A DNA stretch of 64,000 nucleotides from Bradyrhizobium sp. CCBAU 53338 (lineage in GTDB: Bacteria; Pseudomonadota; Alphaproteobacteria; Rhizobiales; Xanthobacteraceae). The DNA lies in the NCBI RefSeq assembly GCF_015291665.1, contig NZ_CP030048.1:310001-374000 (forward strand). The letters are read 5' to 3'. Every line of letters begins with the position of its first letter. The stretch's first letter is position 1. Below the pieces are notes generated by a model. That model searched no databases. It saw only the letters and a program-made list of their open reading frames with translations, and was not told where the DNA came from. Of the stretch, positions 26,137 through 35,486 are shown in pieces. A program made the position numbers and the translations under genes.

Positions 26137-27972
26137 TCAGTACACGCGCGCTTTCGGCGGAATGTACTGCACGTCGTTGGTCATGGTGTAGTCGTGAACC
26201 GGGCGGTACTCGATCCTGACCTTGCCGGACGAGTCCAGCCAGGCCAGCGTGTGCTTCATCCAGTTCTTGTCGTCGCGCTCCGAGAAGTCCTCGCGCGCAT
26301 GCGCGCCGCGGCTCTCGGTGCGGTTGGCGGCGGAGTTCATCGTCACCACCGCCTGCGAGATCAAATTGTCGAACTCGAGCGTCTCGACGAGGTCCGAATT
26401 CCACACCAGCGAACGGTCGGACACGGCGATGTCGGTGATGCCGCTGTGGACCTTCTCGATCAGGTTCTGGCCTTCGCTCAGCACCTCTCCGGTGCGGAAC
26501 ACGGCGCAGTTGTTCTGCATCACGTGCTGCATGCCTTCGCGCAGCTTCGCGGTCGGCGTGCCGCCCGAGGCGTAGCGATAATGGTCGAGGCGGCCGAGCG
26601 CGAGGTCCGACGAATTCGCCGGCAGCTCGGGCTGCTTGGCGTTCGGCGTCAGCTTCTCGGCGAGACGGAGCGCCGCGGCGCGGCCGAACACGACGAGGTC
26701 GATCAGCGAGTTGGAGCCGAGGCGGTTGGCGCCGTGCACGGAGACGCAGGCGGCTTCGCCGATCGCCATCAGGCCGGGGATGATGGCGTTATCGTCGCCG
26801 TCCTTCTTGGTCAGAACTTCGCCGTGATAGTTCGTCGGGATGCCGCCCATGTTGTAATGCACGGTCGGCACGATCGGGATCGGCTCGCGCGTCACGTCGA
26901 CATTGGCGAAGATCTTTGCGGATTCGGAGATGCCCGGCAGGCGCTCGGCGAGCACTGCGGGATCGAGATGGTCGAGGTGAAGGAAGATGTGGTCCTTCTT
27001 CTTGCCGACGCCGCGTCCTTCGCGGATCTCGATGGTCATCGCGCGCGAGACGACGTCGCGCGAGGCGAGATCCTTCGCGGACGGCGCATAGCGCTCCATG
27101 AAGCGCTCGCCTTCGGCGTTGACGAGATAGCCGCCTTCGCCGCGCGCGCCTTCTGTGACGAGACAGCCCGAACCGTAGATGCCGGTCGGGTGGAACTGCA
27201 CGAACTCCATGTCCTGCATCGGCAGGCCGGCGCGCAGCACCATGCCGCCGCCGTCTCCGGTGCAGGTGTGCGCGGAGGTGCAGGAGGCATACGCGCGGCC
27301 GTAGCCGCCGGTCGCGAGGATCACGGTCTGGGCACGGAAGCGGTGCAGGGTGCCGTCGTCGAGCTTGAGCGCGATGACGCCGCGGCAGGTGCCCTGGTCG
27401 TCCATGATCAGGTCGATGGCGAAGAACTCGATGAAGAACTCGGCCGCGTGGCGCAGCGACTGGCCGTACATCGTGTGCAGCATGGCGTGACCGGTGCGGT
27501 CGGCGGCGGCGCAGGTGCGCTGTGCCTGGCCCTTGCCGTAGTCCATGGTCATGCCGCCGAACGGGCGCTGGTAGATCTTGCCGTCCTCGGTGCGGGAGAA
27601 CGGAACGCCCCAATGCTCGAGCTCGTAGACCGCGTCGGGCGCGTTGCGCACCATGTATTCGATCGCGTCCTGGTCGCCGAGCCAGTCCGACCCCTTCACG
27701 GTGTCGTACATGTGCCAGCGCCAGTCGTCCTTGTGCATGTTGCCGAGCGAGGCGGAGATGCCGCCCTGCGCCGCGACCGTGTGCGAGCGGGTCGGAAACA
27801 CCTTGGTGATGCAGGCCGTCTTCAGGCCGGCCTCGCTGCAACCGACCACGGCGCGCAAGCCCGCGCCGCCGGCGCCGACCACGACGACGTCATAGGTGTG
27901 GTCTTCGATCGGATAGGCTTTGCCGTTGGTGGCGGGAGCGCTGTTGCCCTTGCCATTCGTCTCAGCGGCCAT
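26137..27972 (-). CDS. sdhA: Succinate dehydrogenase flavoprotein subunit
   Basis: 611 residues. It oxidises succinate to fumarate in the TCA cycle, attached to the cytoplasmic side of the inner membrane. The FAD-binding motif GAGGAGLRA is at residues about 32-40. The covalent-FAD His is in the [10 protein letters not shown] motif. The substrate-site motif HPTGIYGSG and the C-terminal Arg/His region are also present. An N-terminal extension of about 15 residues is usual in this group. It starts 3 bases after the sdhD stop. Confidence 0.97.
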   Translation of the reverse strand: MAAETNGKGNSAPATNGKAYPIEDHTYDVVVVGAGGAGLRAVVGCSEAGLKTACITKVFPTRSHTVAAQGGISASLGNMHKDDWRWHMYDTVKGSDWLGDQDAIEYMVRNAPDAVYELEHWGVPFSRTEDGKIYQRPFGGMTMDYGKGQAQRTCAAADRTGHAMLHTMYGQSLRHAAEFFIEFFAIDLIMDDQGTCRGVIALKLDDGTLHRFRAQTVILATGGYGRAYASCTSAHTCTGDGGGMVLRAGLPMQDMEFVQFHPTGIYGSGCLVTEGARGEGGYLVNAEGERFMERYAPSAKDLASRDVVSRAMTIEIREGRGVGKKKDHIFLHLDHLDPAVLAERLPGISESAKIFANVDVTREPIPIVPTVHYNMGGIPTNYHGEVLTKKDGDDNAIIPGLMAIGEAACVSVHGANRLGSNSLIDLVVFGRAAALRLAEKLTPNAKQPELPANSSDLALGRLDHYRYASGGTPTAKLREGMQHVMQNNCAVFRTGEVLSEGQNLIEKVHSGITDIAVSDRSLVWNSDLVETLEFDNLISQAVVTMNSAANRTESRGAHAREDFSERDDKNWMKHTLAWLDSSGKVRIEYRPVHDYTMTNDVQYIPPKARVY

Positions 27973-27975
27973 GGG

Positions 27976-28380
27976 TTACACTCCGGATGAGATCTTGAGG
28001 ATCGCGTAGGTCGAGGCGAGCGCGACGGCGATCGAGAAGAAGTTGTTGAGCATGATCGAGACGAGCTTCAGCTTCTCGTTGTGGACGTAGTCCTCGATCA
28101 CGACCTGCATGCCGATCTTCATGTGCCAGGCGCTGGCGATGATGAAGAGCAGCATGATCACCGCGATCGGCAGCGAGCCGAGGATCACCTTGGCGCCGGC
28201 CTGGTTGCTGCCGAGCAGCATCATGACGACGACGATCACCGGGATCATCAGCAGCGTCATGGCGACGGCGGTGAGGCGCTGACGCCAGAAGTCGGAGGTG
28301 CCGGAATGAGCGGCGCCGAGATTGCGGACGCGGCCGAGCGGGGTGCGCATGCTGCGCCTGGGCGTATCGCCGGCGCTCAT
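27976..28380 (-). CDS. sdhD: Succinate dehydrogenase membrane anchor subunit
   Basis: 134 residues with three membrane helices (about 36-56, 67-87 and 108-130). The heme/quinone-site His is in the AWHMKIGMQVVIEDYVH segment, with the YVH motif after helix 2. The ATG at 28380 overlaps the sdhC stop by 4 bases (ATGA), which fixes the start. The longer frame back to 28647 is only overlap with sdhC. Confidence 0.94.
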   Translation of the reverse strand: MSAGDTPRRSMRTPLGRVRNLGAAHSGTSDFWRQRLTAVAMTLLMIPVIVVVMMLLGSNQAGAKVILGSLPIAVIMLLFIIASAWHMKIGMQVVIEDYVHNEKLKLVSIMLNNFFSIAVALASTYAILKISSGV

Positions 28381-28778
28381 CGGACACCTCCGATCGCGTA
28401 GGCGATGATCCAGATCAGGATCGTCAGCACGATGCCGCCGATCAGGGCGGCCCAGGTCAGCGCCTCGCGCTCGTTGGCCTTGAAGCCGAAGCCGAGGTCC
28501 CAGACGAAGTGCCGGATGCCGCTCAGCATATGGTGCATCAGCGCCCAGGTGTAGCCGAACACGATCAGCCGGCCGATGATGCTGCCGGTGAAGGCCTGCA
28601 CGTTGGCATAGGCCCCGGCGGAGTTTGACGCCGCTGCGATCAGCCACCAGGCCAGCAGCAGGGTCCCGACGTAAAGCGCGATACCGGTGGCGCGATGGAC
28701 GATGGACAGCGCCATCGTCAACGTCCAGCGGTAGACTTGCATGTGTGGTGAAAGCGGTCGTTCGATCCGTGCGGTCAT
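28377..28778 (-). CDS. sdhC: Succinate dehydrogenase cytochrome b556 subunit
   Basis: 133 residues from the ATG at 28778; an upstream in-frame ATG at 28808 would add ten residues. The family-typical RPLSPHMQVYRW start and SIVHRATG motif are followed by three helices. The axial heme-ligand region is HHMLSGIRHFVWD. First gene of the sdhCDAB operon. No ribosome site is obvious for either start. Confidence 0.94.
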   Translation of the reverse strand: MTARIERPLSPHMQVYRWTLTMALSIVHRATGIALYVGTLLLAWWLIAAASNSAGAYANVQAFTGSIIGRLIVFGYTWALMHHMLSGIRHFVWDLGFGFKANEREALTWAALIGGIVLTILIWIIAYAIGGVR

Positions 28779-29338
28779 GGGCTTTTGATGTGTGTTGCGG
28801 CCCAGCATGGGGCGCGCGGGGATCGCGAAAGGTCGGCTCTATTTACGGAGTCGATTTCACCTGCGCAATCACCAAATCGCCATAAATCGAACCGTCGTTC
28901 AGCTCTAGACCCTTGATGAACCAAGGCCAATCAGGGGCTTGGTATACCAGCATGATGGTCGACCGATAAAGAATAGAACATTAATTCACTCTTTGGTCGG
29001 GCGGGCGAGGTGCATTGAAATCACTATTGGAACGGCTCCAGGCCGCCAGGCGGAGGCTCCGGTTCGAACCAGTCAGTTCATGACATCAGGCGCCATGCGG
29101 ACGGCGGACCGACGATCTGAGATTTCCGTCCTGCGCATCGATTTTCCGTCAGGCGGCGGACATGCGCACCCTGCATTCCACATCAGCCCAACGGCCCGGC
29201 GTGCCGACCGCGCAAATCGGATCGCCTGCAGCTTCAAAAAGCATCTCGTTCCGATCGACCGAATCGGAGGGAGCTTGCAACTGAGGGGACAGTCCGGGTG
29301 ATCGCAGGTTCGCAGCGCTTGATCGGAGCGCTCGCCCC
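28779..29338. other. 560-base region upstream of the sdh operon, no gene supported
   Basis: This gap lies between sdhC (start 28778, -) and matB (stop 29339, -) and should hold the sdh promoter. An open frame of 120 codons exists on the plus strand (28939-29301), but its residues look random and it lacks a ribosome site. The palindrome GGTTCGAACC near 29061 looks like a tRNA T-arm, but no acceptor or anticodon stems can be built around it. I see no recognisable riboswitch or operator. Confidence 0.5.
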
Positions 29339-30868
29339 TCACTTCTTCGCGTAAATATCCTTGTAGGTATCCCGCAGAACGTTCTTCTGCACCTTGCCCA
29401 TCGTATTCCGCGGCAGCTCGTCCACCACGAAGACGCGCTTGGGCATCTTGAATTTGGCGAGCCTTCCGTCGAGCGCCTTGAGCACGGCGGCCTCGGTGAC
29501 ATCGGCGCCCTTGTTGCAGACCAGCACGGCCGTGACGCCTTCGCCGAAATCGGCGTGGGGCACGCCGATCACGGCGGATTCGATCACACCAGGCATGGCG
29601 TCGATCTCGGTCTCGATCTCCTTCGGATAGACGTTGAAGCCGCCGGAGATGACGAGATCCTTGCCTCGTCCCAAAATGTGGACGTAGCCCTTGTCGTCGA
29701 TCTTGCCGAGGTCGCCGGTGATGAAGAAGCCGTCGGGCCGGAATTCCGACTTGGTCTTCTCGGGCATGCGCCAGTAGCCCTTGAACACGTTCGGGCCCTT
29801 GACCTCGATCATGCCGATCTCGTCGCGCGGCAGCTCCTTGCCGGTCTCGGGCTCGGTGACGCGCACGGAGACGCCGGGCAGCGGAAAGCCGACCGCGCCG
29901 GGCACGCGCTCGCCCTCGTAAGGGTTCGACGTGTTCATGTTGGTCTCGGTCATGCCGTAGCGTTCGAGGACGGCGTGGCCGGTGCGCGCCGACCATTCGC
30001 GGTGGGTTTCGGCCAGCAGCGGCGCCGAGCCCGAGATGAACAGCCGCATGTGCCTGGTGGTCTCGCGCGACAGCGCGGGATTTTGCAGGAGGCGCGTGTA
30101 GAACGTCGGCACGCCCATCAGCACCGTCGCCCGCGCCATCAGCTTGATGATCCGATCCGGATCGAGCTTCGGCAGGAAGATCATCGATGCGCGCGAAAAC
30201 AGCGTCACGTTGGTCGCCACGAACAGGCCATGGGTGTGGTAGATCGGCAGCGCGTGGATCAGCACGTCCTTGTCGGTGAAGCGCCAGTAATCGACGAGCG
30301 AGAGCGAGTTCGACGCGAGATTGTCGTGGCTGAGCATCGCGCCCTTGGAGCGGCCGGTGGTGCCCGACGTGTAGAGAATCGCGGCGAGATCGTCGTTGGC
30401 GCGCGAGACGGTCGTAAATTCGCTATTCGCCTTGTCGGCGGCCTCGGTCAGCGAGCCCTTGCCGTCAGGCCCGAGCGTCTCGACCTTGGCGTTCACCTTG
30501 GCGGCGATCGGCGCGAGGCCCTCGGCCTTGGAGGGATCGCAGACCACCAGCGCCGGCTCGGCGTCGCCGATGAAGTAATCGAGCTCGTTGAGCGTATAGG
30601 CAGTGTTGAGCGGCAGATAGACCGCGCCGGCCCTGACCGTGCCGAGATAGAGCACGATATTGGCGACGGACTTCTCGACCTGCACCGCGACGCGGTCGCC
30701 CGGCTTCACGCCGCGCGCGACCAGCACATTCGCCATCTGCCCGGCCCGTGCGATCAGATCGCCATAGCTGATATGGGCGCCGTCCTGCGTCTCGATCGCG
30801 AGGCGTTTGGGATCGTCGAGGCCGTCGAACAGGCGGGAAAACAGGTTGGCGTTGGCTGCGTGGTTCAT
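29339..30868 (-). CDS. matB: Malonyl-CoA synthetase (malonate-CoA ligase)
   Basis: 509 residues, ANL adenylate-forming superfamily. It activates malonate to malonyl-CoA with ATP and CoA. The AMP-binding P-loop is YTSGTTGRSKGAM (about 158-170). The malonate-specific N-terminal region (VEKSVANIVLYLGTVRAGAV and PLNTAYT) and ERYGMTETNM match MatB. The C-terminal lysine is in LPRNTMGKVQK. ATG at 30868, preferred to the longer frame at 30898. A matA decarboxylase gene is not adjacent. It is divergent from the SDR gene at 30964. Confidence 0.9.
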   Translation of the reverse strand: MNHAANANLFSRLFDGLDDPKRLAIETQDGAHISYGDLIARAGQMANVLVARGVKPGDRVAVQVEKSVANIVLYLGTVRAGAVYLPLNTAYTLNELDYFIGDAEPALVVCDPSKAEGLAPIAAKVNAKVETLGPDGKGSLTEAADKANSEFTTVSRANDDLAAILYTSGTTGRSKGAMLSHDNLASNSLSLVDYWRFTDKDVLIHALPIYHTHGLFVATNVTLFSRASMIFLPKLDPDRIIKLMARATVLMGVPTFYTRLLQNPALSRETTRHMRLFISGSAPLLAETHREWSARTGHAVLERYGMTETNMNTSNPYEGERVPGAVGFPLPGVSVRVTEPETGKELPRDEIGMIEVKGPNVFKGYWRMPEKTKSEFRPDGFFITGDLGKIDDKGYVHILGRGKDLVISGGFNVYPKEIETEIDAMPGVIESAVIGVPHADFGEGVTAVLVCNKGADVTEAAVLKALDGRLAKFKMPKRVFVVDELPRNTMGKVQKNVLRDTYKDIYAKK

Positions 30869-30963
30869 GCAAGATTTCCTCGACCGCAGGACTGACAAGG
30901 CCGGTCAAAACCGAGGGCTGGATTAGCAAAAACCGCCCCAATGAAGCAACGGAGACAGTTGGC

Positions 30964-31725
30964 ATGGCAAAAAACGGGAAACGCGTGGCCTGGGTTACGG
31001 GCGGCGGCAGTGGAATCGGGGAGGCTGGCGCCGAGGCGCTTGCTGCCGATGGCTGGACGGTGGTGGTTTCCGGTCGCCGTAAAGACGCCTTGGACACCGT
31101 TGTTGCCAAGATCGCCAAGGACGGCGGGGCCGCCGAGGCGCTGGCGCTGGACGTGTCCAATGCGACCGCGGCCCAGACGGCGGCCGATCAGATCGTTGCG
31201 AAGCACGGCCGCATCGACCTGCTGGTGAACAATGCCGGCATCAACGTCCCCAAGCGCAGCTGGAAGGACATGGAGCTGGAGGGCTGGGACAAGCTCGTCC
31301 AGGTCAATCTGAACGGTGTGCTCTATTGCATGCGTGCGGTGCTGCCGACGATGCGCAAGCAGCAGGACGGCTCGATCATCAACGTCTCGTCCTGGGCCGG
31401 CCGCCACGTCTCGAAGATGCCGGGCCCGGCCTACACCACGACCAAGCATGCGGTGCTGGCGCTGACCCATTCCTTCAACATGGACGAATGCGTCAACGGC
31501 CTGCGCGCCTGCTGCCTGATGCCGGGTGAGGTGGCAACGCCGATCCTGAAGCTGCGCCCGGTGGTGCCGAGCGAGGAGGAGCAGGCCAAGATGCTGCAAT
31601 CCGAAGATCTCGGCCGCACCATCGCGTTCATCGCCAGCATGCCGCCGCGCGTCTGCATCAACGAACTCCTGATCAGCCCGACGCACAATCGCGGCTTCAT
31701 CCAGACGCCGTTGAGCAGGGATTGA
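30964..31725 (+). CDS. SDR family oxidoreductase
   Basis: 253-residue classical short-chain dehydrogenase. It has TGGGSGIG (about 12-19) for NAD(P), NNAG at about 87-90, the catalytic Ser in NVSSWAG and the YxxxK pair in AYTTTKHA. The C-terminus departs from the usual PG(T/W)V pattern (LMPGEVATPIL). It is probably cytoplasmic, with the substrate unknown. It is divergent from matB across 95 bases, but shared function is only a guess. Confidence 0.88.
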   Translation: MAKNGKRVAWVTGGGSGIGEAGAEALAADGWTVVVSGRRKDALDTVVAKIAKDGGAAEALALDVSNATAAQTAADQIVAKHGRIDLLVNNAGINVPKRSWKDMELEGWDKLVQVNLNGVLYCMRAVLPTMRKQQDGSIINVSSWAGRHVSKMPGPAYTTTKHAVLALTHSFNMDECVNGLRACCLMPGEVATPILKLRPVVPSEEEQAKMLQSEDLGRTIAFIASMPPRVCINELLISPTHNRGFIQTPLSRD

Positions 31726-31754
31726 GGCGCGAAGACCGCGCGGCAAACTCGCCT

Positions 31755-31793
31755 CGTCGTCCCGGATCTGCGCTGCGCTTGTCCGGGACGACA
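31755..31793. repeat. Short palindromic repeat, 'GTCGTCCCGGA' family
   Basis: Near-perfect hairpin: CGTCGTCCCGGA at the left, TCCGGGACGACA at the right, with the loop TCTGCGCTGCGCTTG. Located 30 bases after the SDR stop. Related to 20954-20991. The remaining gap to the fasciclin gene (31794-32006) shows a poor FixK-like word (31950-31963) and no other feature. Confidence 0.7.
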
Positions 31794-32006
31794 GCGGATG
31801 TTGTGGCGCCCTTGCACCCCACACGAACTCCCCCGCCCATAGTTTCACGCATCACAATAAATTATTCCTCGAAACCGCTTCGCAAACCCTCCCGTAGTTC
31901 GGCCAACGACGCGCTGCTGCTTCACGTCAAACTGTCGCAGATGCCGTTGTTGCCCCAACGCAAACGCCGGTGATCGCCGGTCATCATCGAAATCGGGAGT
32001 TTCTCC

Positions 32007-32561
32007 ATGTCGAAGCGCATTGCCTATCTCACTGCTGCTGCCTTCAGCGCGCTGGCCATCACCGCGACCGTCATCGCGCCCGCCCGCGCCGAGGAAAAGA
32101 CCGTCATGGTCGGCGGCGCCGCGATGTTTCCCTCGAAGAACATCGTCCAGAACGCCGTCAATTCGAAGGACCACACCACGCTGGTGGCGGCGGTGAAGGC
32201 GGCCGGCCTGGTTCCGACGCTGGAAGGCAAGGGTCCGTTCACGGTGTTCGCGCCGACCAATGCCGCCTTCGGCAAGTTGCCGGCCGGCACCGTCGACACC
32301 CTGGTCAAGCCCGAGAACAAGGCAACCCTGACCAAGATCCTCACCTACCATGTCGTGCCCGGCAAGCTCGAGGCCTCCGACCTCACCGACGGCAAGAAGC
32401 TCAAGACCGTCGAGGGCGAGGAACTGACCGTCAAGAAGTCGGGCAGCTCCGTGATGATCGTCGATGCCAAGGGTGGCACCTCCACCGTCACGATTCCGAA
32501 CGTCAATCAGTCGAACGGCGTGATCCATGTCGTCGACACCGTCTTGATGCCGGCTAGCTGA
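32007..32561 (+). CDS. Secreted fasciclin (FAS1) domain protein
   Basis: 184 residues. A Sec signal (1-29, cleavage after ARA) is followed by one FAS1 domain (about 45-183) with the family H1 and H2 motifs (FTVFAPTNAAFGKLP and NGVIHVVDTVLMP). FAS1 domains mediate adhesion or protein interaction outside the cytoplasm. The ATG at 32007 has GGGAG 7 bases upstream. A strong terminator follows. The next two genes encode membrane and periplasmic redox proteins, so it may serve that complex; this is inference. Confidence 0.9.
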   Translation: MSKRIAYLTAAAFSALAITATVIAPARAEEKTVMVGGAAMFPSKNIVQNAVNSKDHTTLVAAVKAAGLVPTLEGKGPFTVFAPTNAAFGKLPAGTVDTLVKPENKATLTKILTYHVVPGKLEASDLTDGKKLKTVEGEELTVKKSGSSVMIVDAKGGTSTVTIPNVNQSNGVIHVVDTVLMPAS

Positions 32562-32606
32562 TCCGGGAGCGCCTTCGCTGTATCTCCTCCTGCCGGAGGC
32601 GCGACC

Positions 32607-32639
32607 AGCGGGCCGGGGGTCTCCCCGGCTCGCTTTTTT
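32607..32639 (+). terminator. Rho-independent terminator after the fasciclin gene
   Basis: AGCGGGCCGGGG pairs with CCCCGGCTCGCT, with one G-T mismatch and a four-base loop, and is followed directly by six T residues on the plus strand. Confidence 0.85.
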
Positions 32640-32746
32640 GTGACTGCGATAGCCCGGCGGCATCGATCTCATCGGAAACCGGGCGTAACGAAGGCGGCCA
32701 GACCGGCGTATAATTGCCGACACACGACGTTCAGGACGGAACCATC

Positions 32747-33376
32747 ATGTCGAGCCTTATCGTGACCGACGAGCAGATCAGCGCCACCAAGGCCAAGGTG
32801 ATCCAGCCGGCCTGGGTTCGGGTCATGCACTGGACCAACGCGGTCGCCATGGTCCTGATGATCCTGTCCGGATGGCAGATCTACAACGCCTCGCCGCTGT
32901 TCGGCTTCAGCTTCCCACGCGACTACACGCTCGGCGGCTGGCTCGGCGGCGGCCTGCTCTGGCATTTTGCGGCGATGTGGCTGTTGATGGTCAACGGCCT
33001 CGCCTATCTCATCACCGGGTTTGCGTCGGGTCGCTTCCGGAAAAAGTTGCTGCCGATCACCCCGGCGGGCGTGATCCACGACGTCAAGGCTGCCCTGACC
33101 TTCAAGCTCAGCCATGACGATCTCACCGCCTACAATTACGTGCAGCGCCTGCTCTATGCCGGCATCATCGTGGTCGGCGTGCTGATCGTGCTGTCGGGCC
33201 TGTCGATTTGGAAGCCGGTGCAACTGCATTGGCTGGTGACACTGTTCGGCGACTATCCGACCGCGCGCTACGTCCATTTCTTCTGCATGGCGGCAATCTG
33301 CGCCTTCCTCGTCATTCACGTCCTGCTCGCGCTGCTGGTGCCGAAGAGCCTGCGCGCGATGATCGTCGGTCGCTGA
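32747..33376 (+). CDS. Cytochrome b561/b6-type membrane subunit
   Basis: 209 residues with four to five membrane helices of the di-heme cytochrome b family (HupC/FdoI-like). Histidines that can bind heme are in VMHWTNA (helix 1), LWHFAAM (helix 2), the HWLV/YVHFF region and FLVIHVLL (last helix). The ATG at 32747 has AGGACGGA upstream. It ends 12 bases before the molybdopterin protein gene, so the two form an operon. It probably exchanges electrons between that periplasmic enzyme and the quinone pool, as YedZ/MsrQ does for YedY/MsrP. Confidence 0.87.
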   Translation: MSSLIVTDEQISATKAKVIQPAWVRVMHWTNAVAMVLMILSGWQIYNASPLFGFSFPRDYTLGGWLGGGLLWHFAAMWLLMVNGLAYLITGFASGRFRKKLLPITPAGVIHDVKAALTFKLSHDDLTAYNYVQRLLYAGIIVVGVLIVLSGLSIWKPVQLHWLVTLFGDYPTARYVHFFCMAAICAFLVIHVLLALLVPKSLRAMIVGR

Positions 33377-33388
33377 GGGAGAACCACA

Positions 33389-34171
33389 ATGGCCAAGCGT
33401 TCGTTCCTGATCCCCGGCGTCGACAAGCGGCTGCTGATCAAGGACTCCCTCAAGGTGATGCCTGATGTCACCCGTCGCCGCTTCATTGCGGGCGGCGCCA
33501 GCCTCGGTGCGCTGACCCTGCTCACCGGCTGCGACGTGGTCGACTCGTCTTCGGCCGATGCCCTGCTGACGAGGATCTCGAAGTTCAACGACGCCGTGCA
33601 GGATTTCATCTTCAATCCCGATGCGCTGGCGCCGACCTTCCCCGAGAGCGCGATTACGAAGCCGTTCCCGTTCAACGCCTACTACGATCTCGACGACGCG
33701 CCTGACGTCGACGGCGACGCATGGAAGCTCGAGGTGCGTGGTCTCGTCGACAACAAGAAGTCGTGGACGCTTCAGGAGCTCACCAAGCTGCCGCAGTTCA
33801 CGCAAATCACCCGCCACATCTGCGTCGAGGGCTGGAGCGCGATCGGCAGCTGGACCGGCACGCCGTTGCGCGATTTCCTGAAACTTGTTGGCGCCGACAC
33901 GCGTGCGAAATATGTCTGGTTCCAGTGCGCGGACAAGGACGGCTACAATTCGCCGCTGGACATGCGTACCGCGCTGCATCCGCAGACGCAGATGACGTTC
34001 AAATTTGCCAACGAGACCCTGCCGCGCGCCTACGGCTTCCCGATGAAGATCCGCGTGCCGACCAAGCTCGGCTTCAAGAACCCGAAATACGTGGTCTCGA
34101 TGGAAGTCACCAACGACTACAAGGGCGGCTATTGGGAAGACCAGGGATACAATTCGTTCAGCGGGAGCTAG
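33389..34171 (+). CDS. Tat-exported molybdopterin-dependent oxidoreductase (sulfite oxidase/MsrP superfamily)
   Basis: 260 residues. An unusual N-terminus places the twin-arginine motif at about 29-31 (VTRRRFIAGG), followed by a lipobox-like LLTGC with Cys48. The molybdopterin domain (about 95-255) has the metal-ligand Cys145 in RHICVEGWS, as in YedY (MsrP) and sulfite oxidases. It is shorter than MsrP, and the residues flanking the fold differ, so the substrate is unknown. It is probably a periplasmic lipoprotein that works with the cytochrome b encoded 12 bases upstream. The stop overlaps the convergent MFS gene by 14 bases. Confidence 0.87.
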   Translation: MAKRSFLIPGVDKRLLIKDSLKVMPDVTRRRFIAGGASLGALTLLTGCDVVDSSSADALLTRISKFNDAVQDFIFNPDALAPTFPESAITKPFPFNAYYDLDDAPDVDGDAWKLEVRGLVDNKKSWTLQELTKLPQFTQITRHICVEGWSAIGSWTGTPLRDFLKLVGADTRAKYVWFQCADKDGYNSPLDMRTALHPQTQMTFKFANETLPRAYGFPMKIRVPTKLGFKNPKYVVSMEVTNDYKGGYWEDQGYNSFSGS

Positions 34172-35354
34172 CTGCCGGCCCCACCTTCCGTTGCAGCAGC
34201 GCCAGCACCGCACCCAGCGCCAGCAGCGCTGCCGAGACATTCAGCGCGTAACTCAGGCTTCCCAGCGCGTCGGTGATGGCGCCGACGACGATCGGGCCGA
34301 GCGTCTGGCCGACGCCGAACGAGATCGTCATCGCGGCGATCGCGGTCGGCCACATCTCGGGCGGGTAGTTGAAGCGGACGAAGGCGGTGGTCGAGCCGAC
34401 CACGGCGAAGAAGGCGACGCCGAACACGACGGCGGAAATTGCGAGCCAGGCGGGCGAATGCCCGAGGATCGGCAAGGCCGCACCGAGCGCGTTGGTGCCG
34501 AGGATGATGGTGGTGGCGAGCCCGCCGCGGTCGAGCGCGAGCACGCGCCGCCAGACCCAGGGCGTCACGAAGGCGCTCATGCCGATCAGGCCCCAGAATG
34601 CGGCCTGCGCCGTGGCCCCGCCGCCGCCGTCACGCACATAGGCGATCATGAAGGTCATGTAGGCGATGTAGCCGGCGCCGAACAGGAAGTAGGCGGCGAG
34701 ATAGATCAGCACGGGCAAAATCGCGAAGGCGGCGTGGCTGCCCTCCGAAAAGCGCGCCCCGCTCTCGATCCGGATCAGGAACAGCGGCACGGTCATCGCG
34801 GCCGAGAGCAGCGTCATCGCCCACCACACGATCCACCACGAGCCCGGGCCGAAATGCTGCAGCGTGAACGGCGCGATCAGCCCCGAGGAGAGAATGCCGA
34901 TGCCGGGCCCGGCATAAAACAGGCTGAGCAGGAAATTGGCCCGTTCGGGGCGCGACTGCGCGATGGTCGCAGCCAGTGCGCCGCCGGCGACGAAGCCGGC
35001 TGCCGCGCCCAGGCCGAGCACGAGACGCGCGAGGCTCAGCGCGATGAAATTCCCCGTCAGCGCGCAGGTGGCGAGCGCGGCGACGCAGGCCACGGTTCCG
35101 CCGCGGATTGCGGCCGACCAGCCGACGCGCTGGATCAGCCGGGACGCCATCAGCGCGCCCACGAGGTAGCCGACCGCGTTGATGGTGTTCATGAAACCCG
35201 CCGCCGAGTAGGACCAGCCGAGGTCCTCCCGCATGTCGGGCAGCACCAGCGCGTAGGCAAAGCGGCCGATGCCGAGCCCGACGGTGGCGGCCAGCGACAG
35301 GGTCAGGATCAGCCGCGCGGGATGTGCGACGGGTGGGCGATCTGGGGCGAGCAA
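34158..35354 (-). CDS. MFS transporter, YbfB/YjiJ family
   Basis: About 398 residues and 12 membrane helices. The glycine-rich GLGIGRFAYALVLPDM motif near the N-terminus is characteristic of the YbfB/YjiJ family. No ATG precedes the first helix. I favour the TTG at 35354, which has GGAG six bases upstream; a GTG at 35453 gives 431 residues and an unusual basic extension. The substrate is unknown. The gene is divergent from leuB and converges with a 14-base overlap on the molybdopterin gene. Confidence 0.82.
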   Translation of the reverse strand: MLAPDRPPVAHPARLILTLSLAATVGLGIGRFAYALVLPDMREDLGWSYSAAGFMNTINAVGYLVGALMASRLIQRVGWSAAIRGGTVACVAALATCALTGNFIALSLARLVLGLGAAAGFVAGGALAATIAQSRPERANFLLSLFYAGPGIGILSSGLIAPFTLQHFGPGSWWIVWWAMTLLSAAMTVPLFLIRIESGARFSEGSHAAFAILPVLIYLAAYFLFGAGYIAYMTFMIAYVRDGGGGATAQAAFWGLIGMSAFVTPWVWRRVLALDRGGLATTIILGTNALGAALPILGHSPAWLAISAVVFGVAFFAVVGSTTAFVRFNYPPEMWPTAIAAMTISFGVGQTLGPIVVGAITDALGSLSYALNVSAALLALGAVLALLQRKVGPAASSR

Positions 35355-35486
35355 GGGGTACTCCGGCCCGTACAGTGTGGCAGGCCCTGCCCGCCTTGCA
35401 CAGCCGCGGCGCTGCAATGGTGTCTTGCCAAGCGCACAACGCCGCTCTAGCACTCCGGCCGAATTTCGATCTCAGAGGAAACTGAT

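Noticed and set aside
25318..27990. 890-codon open frame on the plus strand
   Set aside because: Antisense shadow of sdhB and sdhA, which are complete and motif-supported on the minus strand.
29040..29090. GGTTCGAACC, resembling a tRNA T-arm
   Set aside because: No anticodon, D-arm or acceptor stem can be drawn around it; the word is simply a 10-base palindrome.
28939..29301. 120-codon open frame in the sdh upstream region
   Set aside because: No ribosome site, random composition and no family resemblance. The region is more likely promoter and non-coding DNA.
31950..31963. TTGCCCCAACGCAA, a FixK2-like word upstream of the fasciclin gene
   Set aside because: The word fits the loose consensus, but the expected -10 position (31986-31991, ATCGAA) is poor and the predicted start would leave only about 9 bases of leader. 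A few chance matches are expected in 64 kb.
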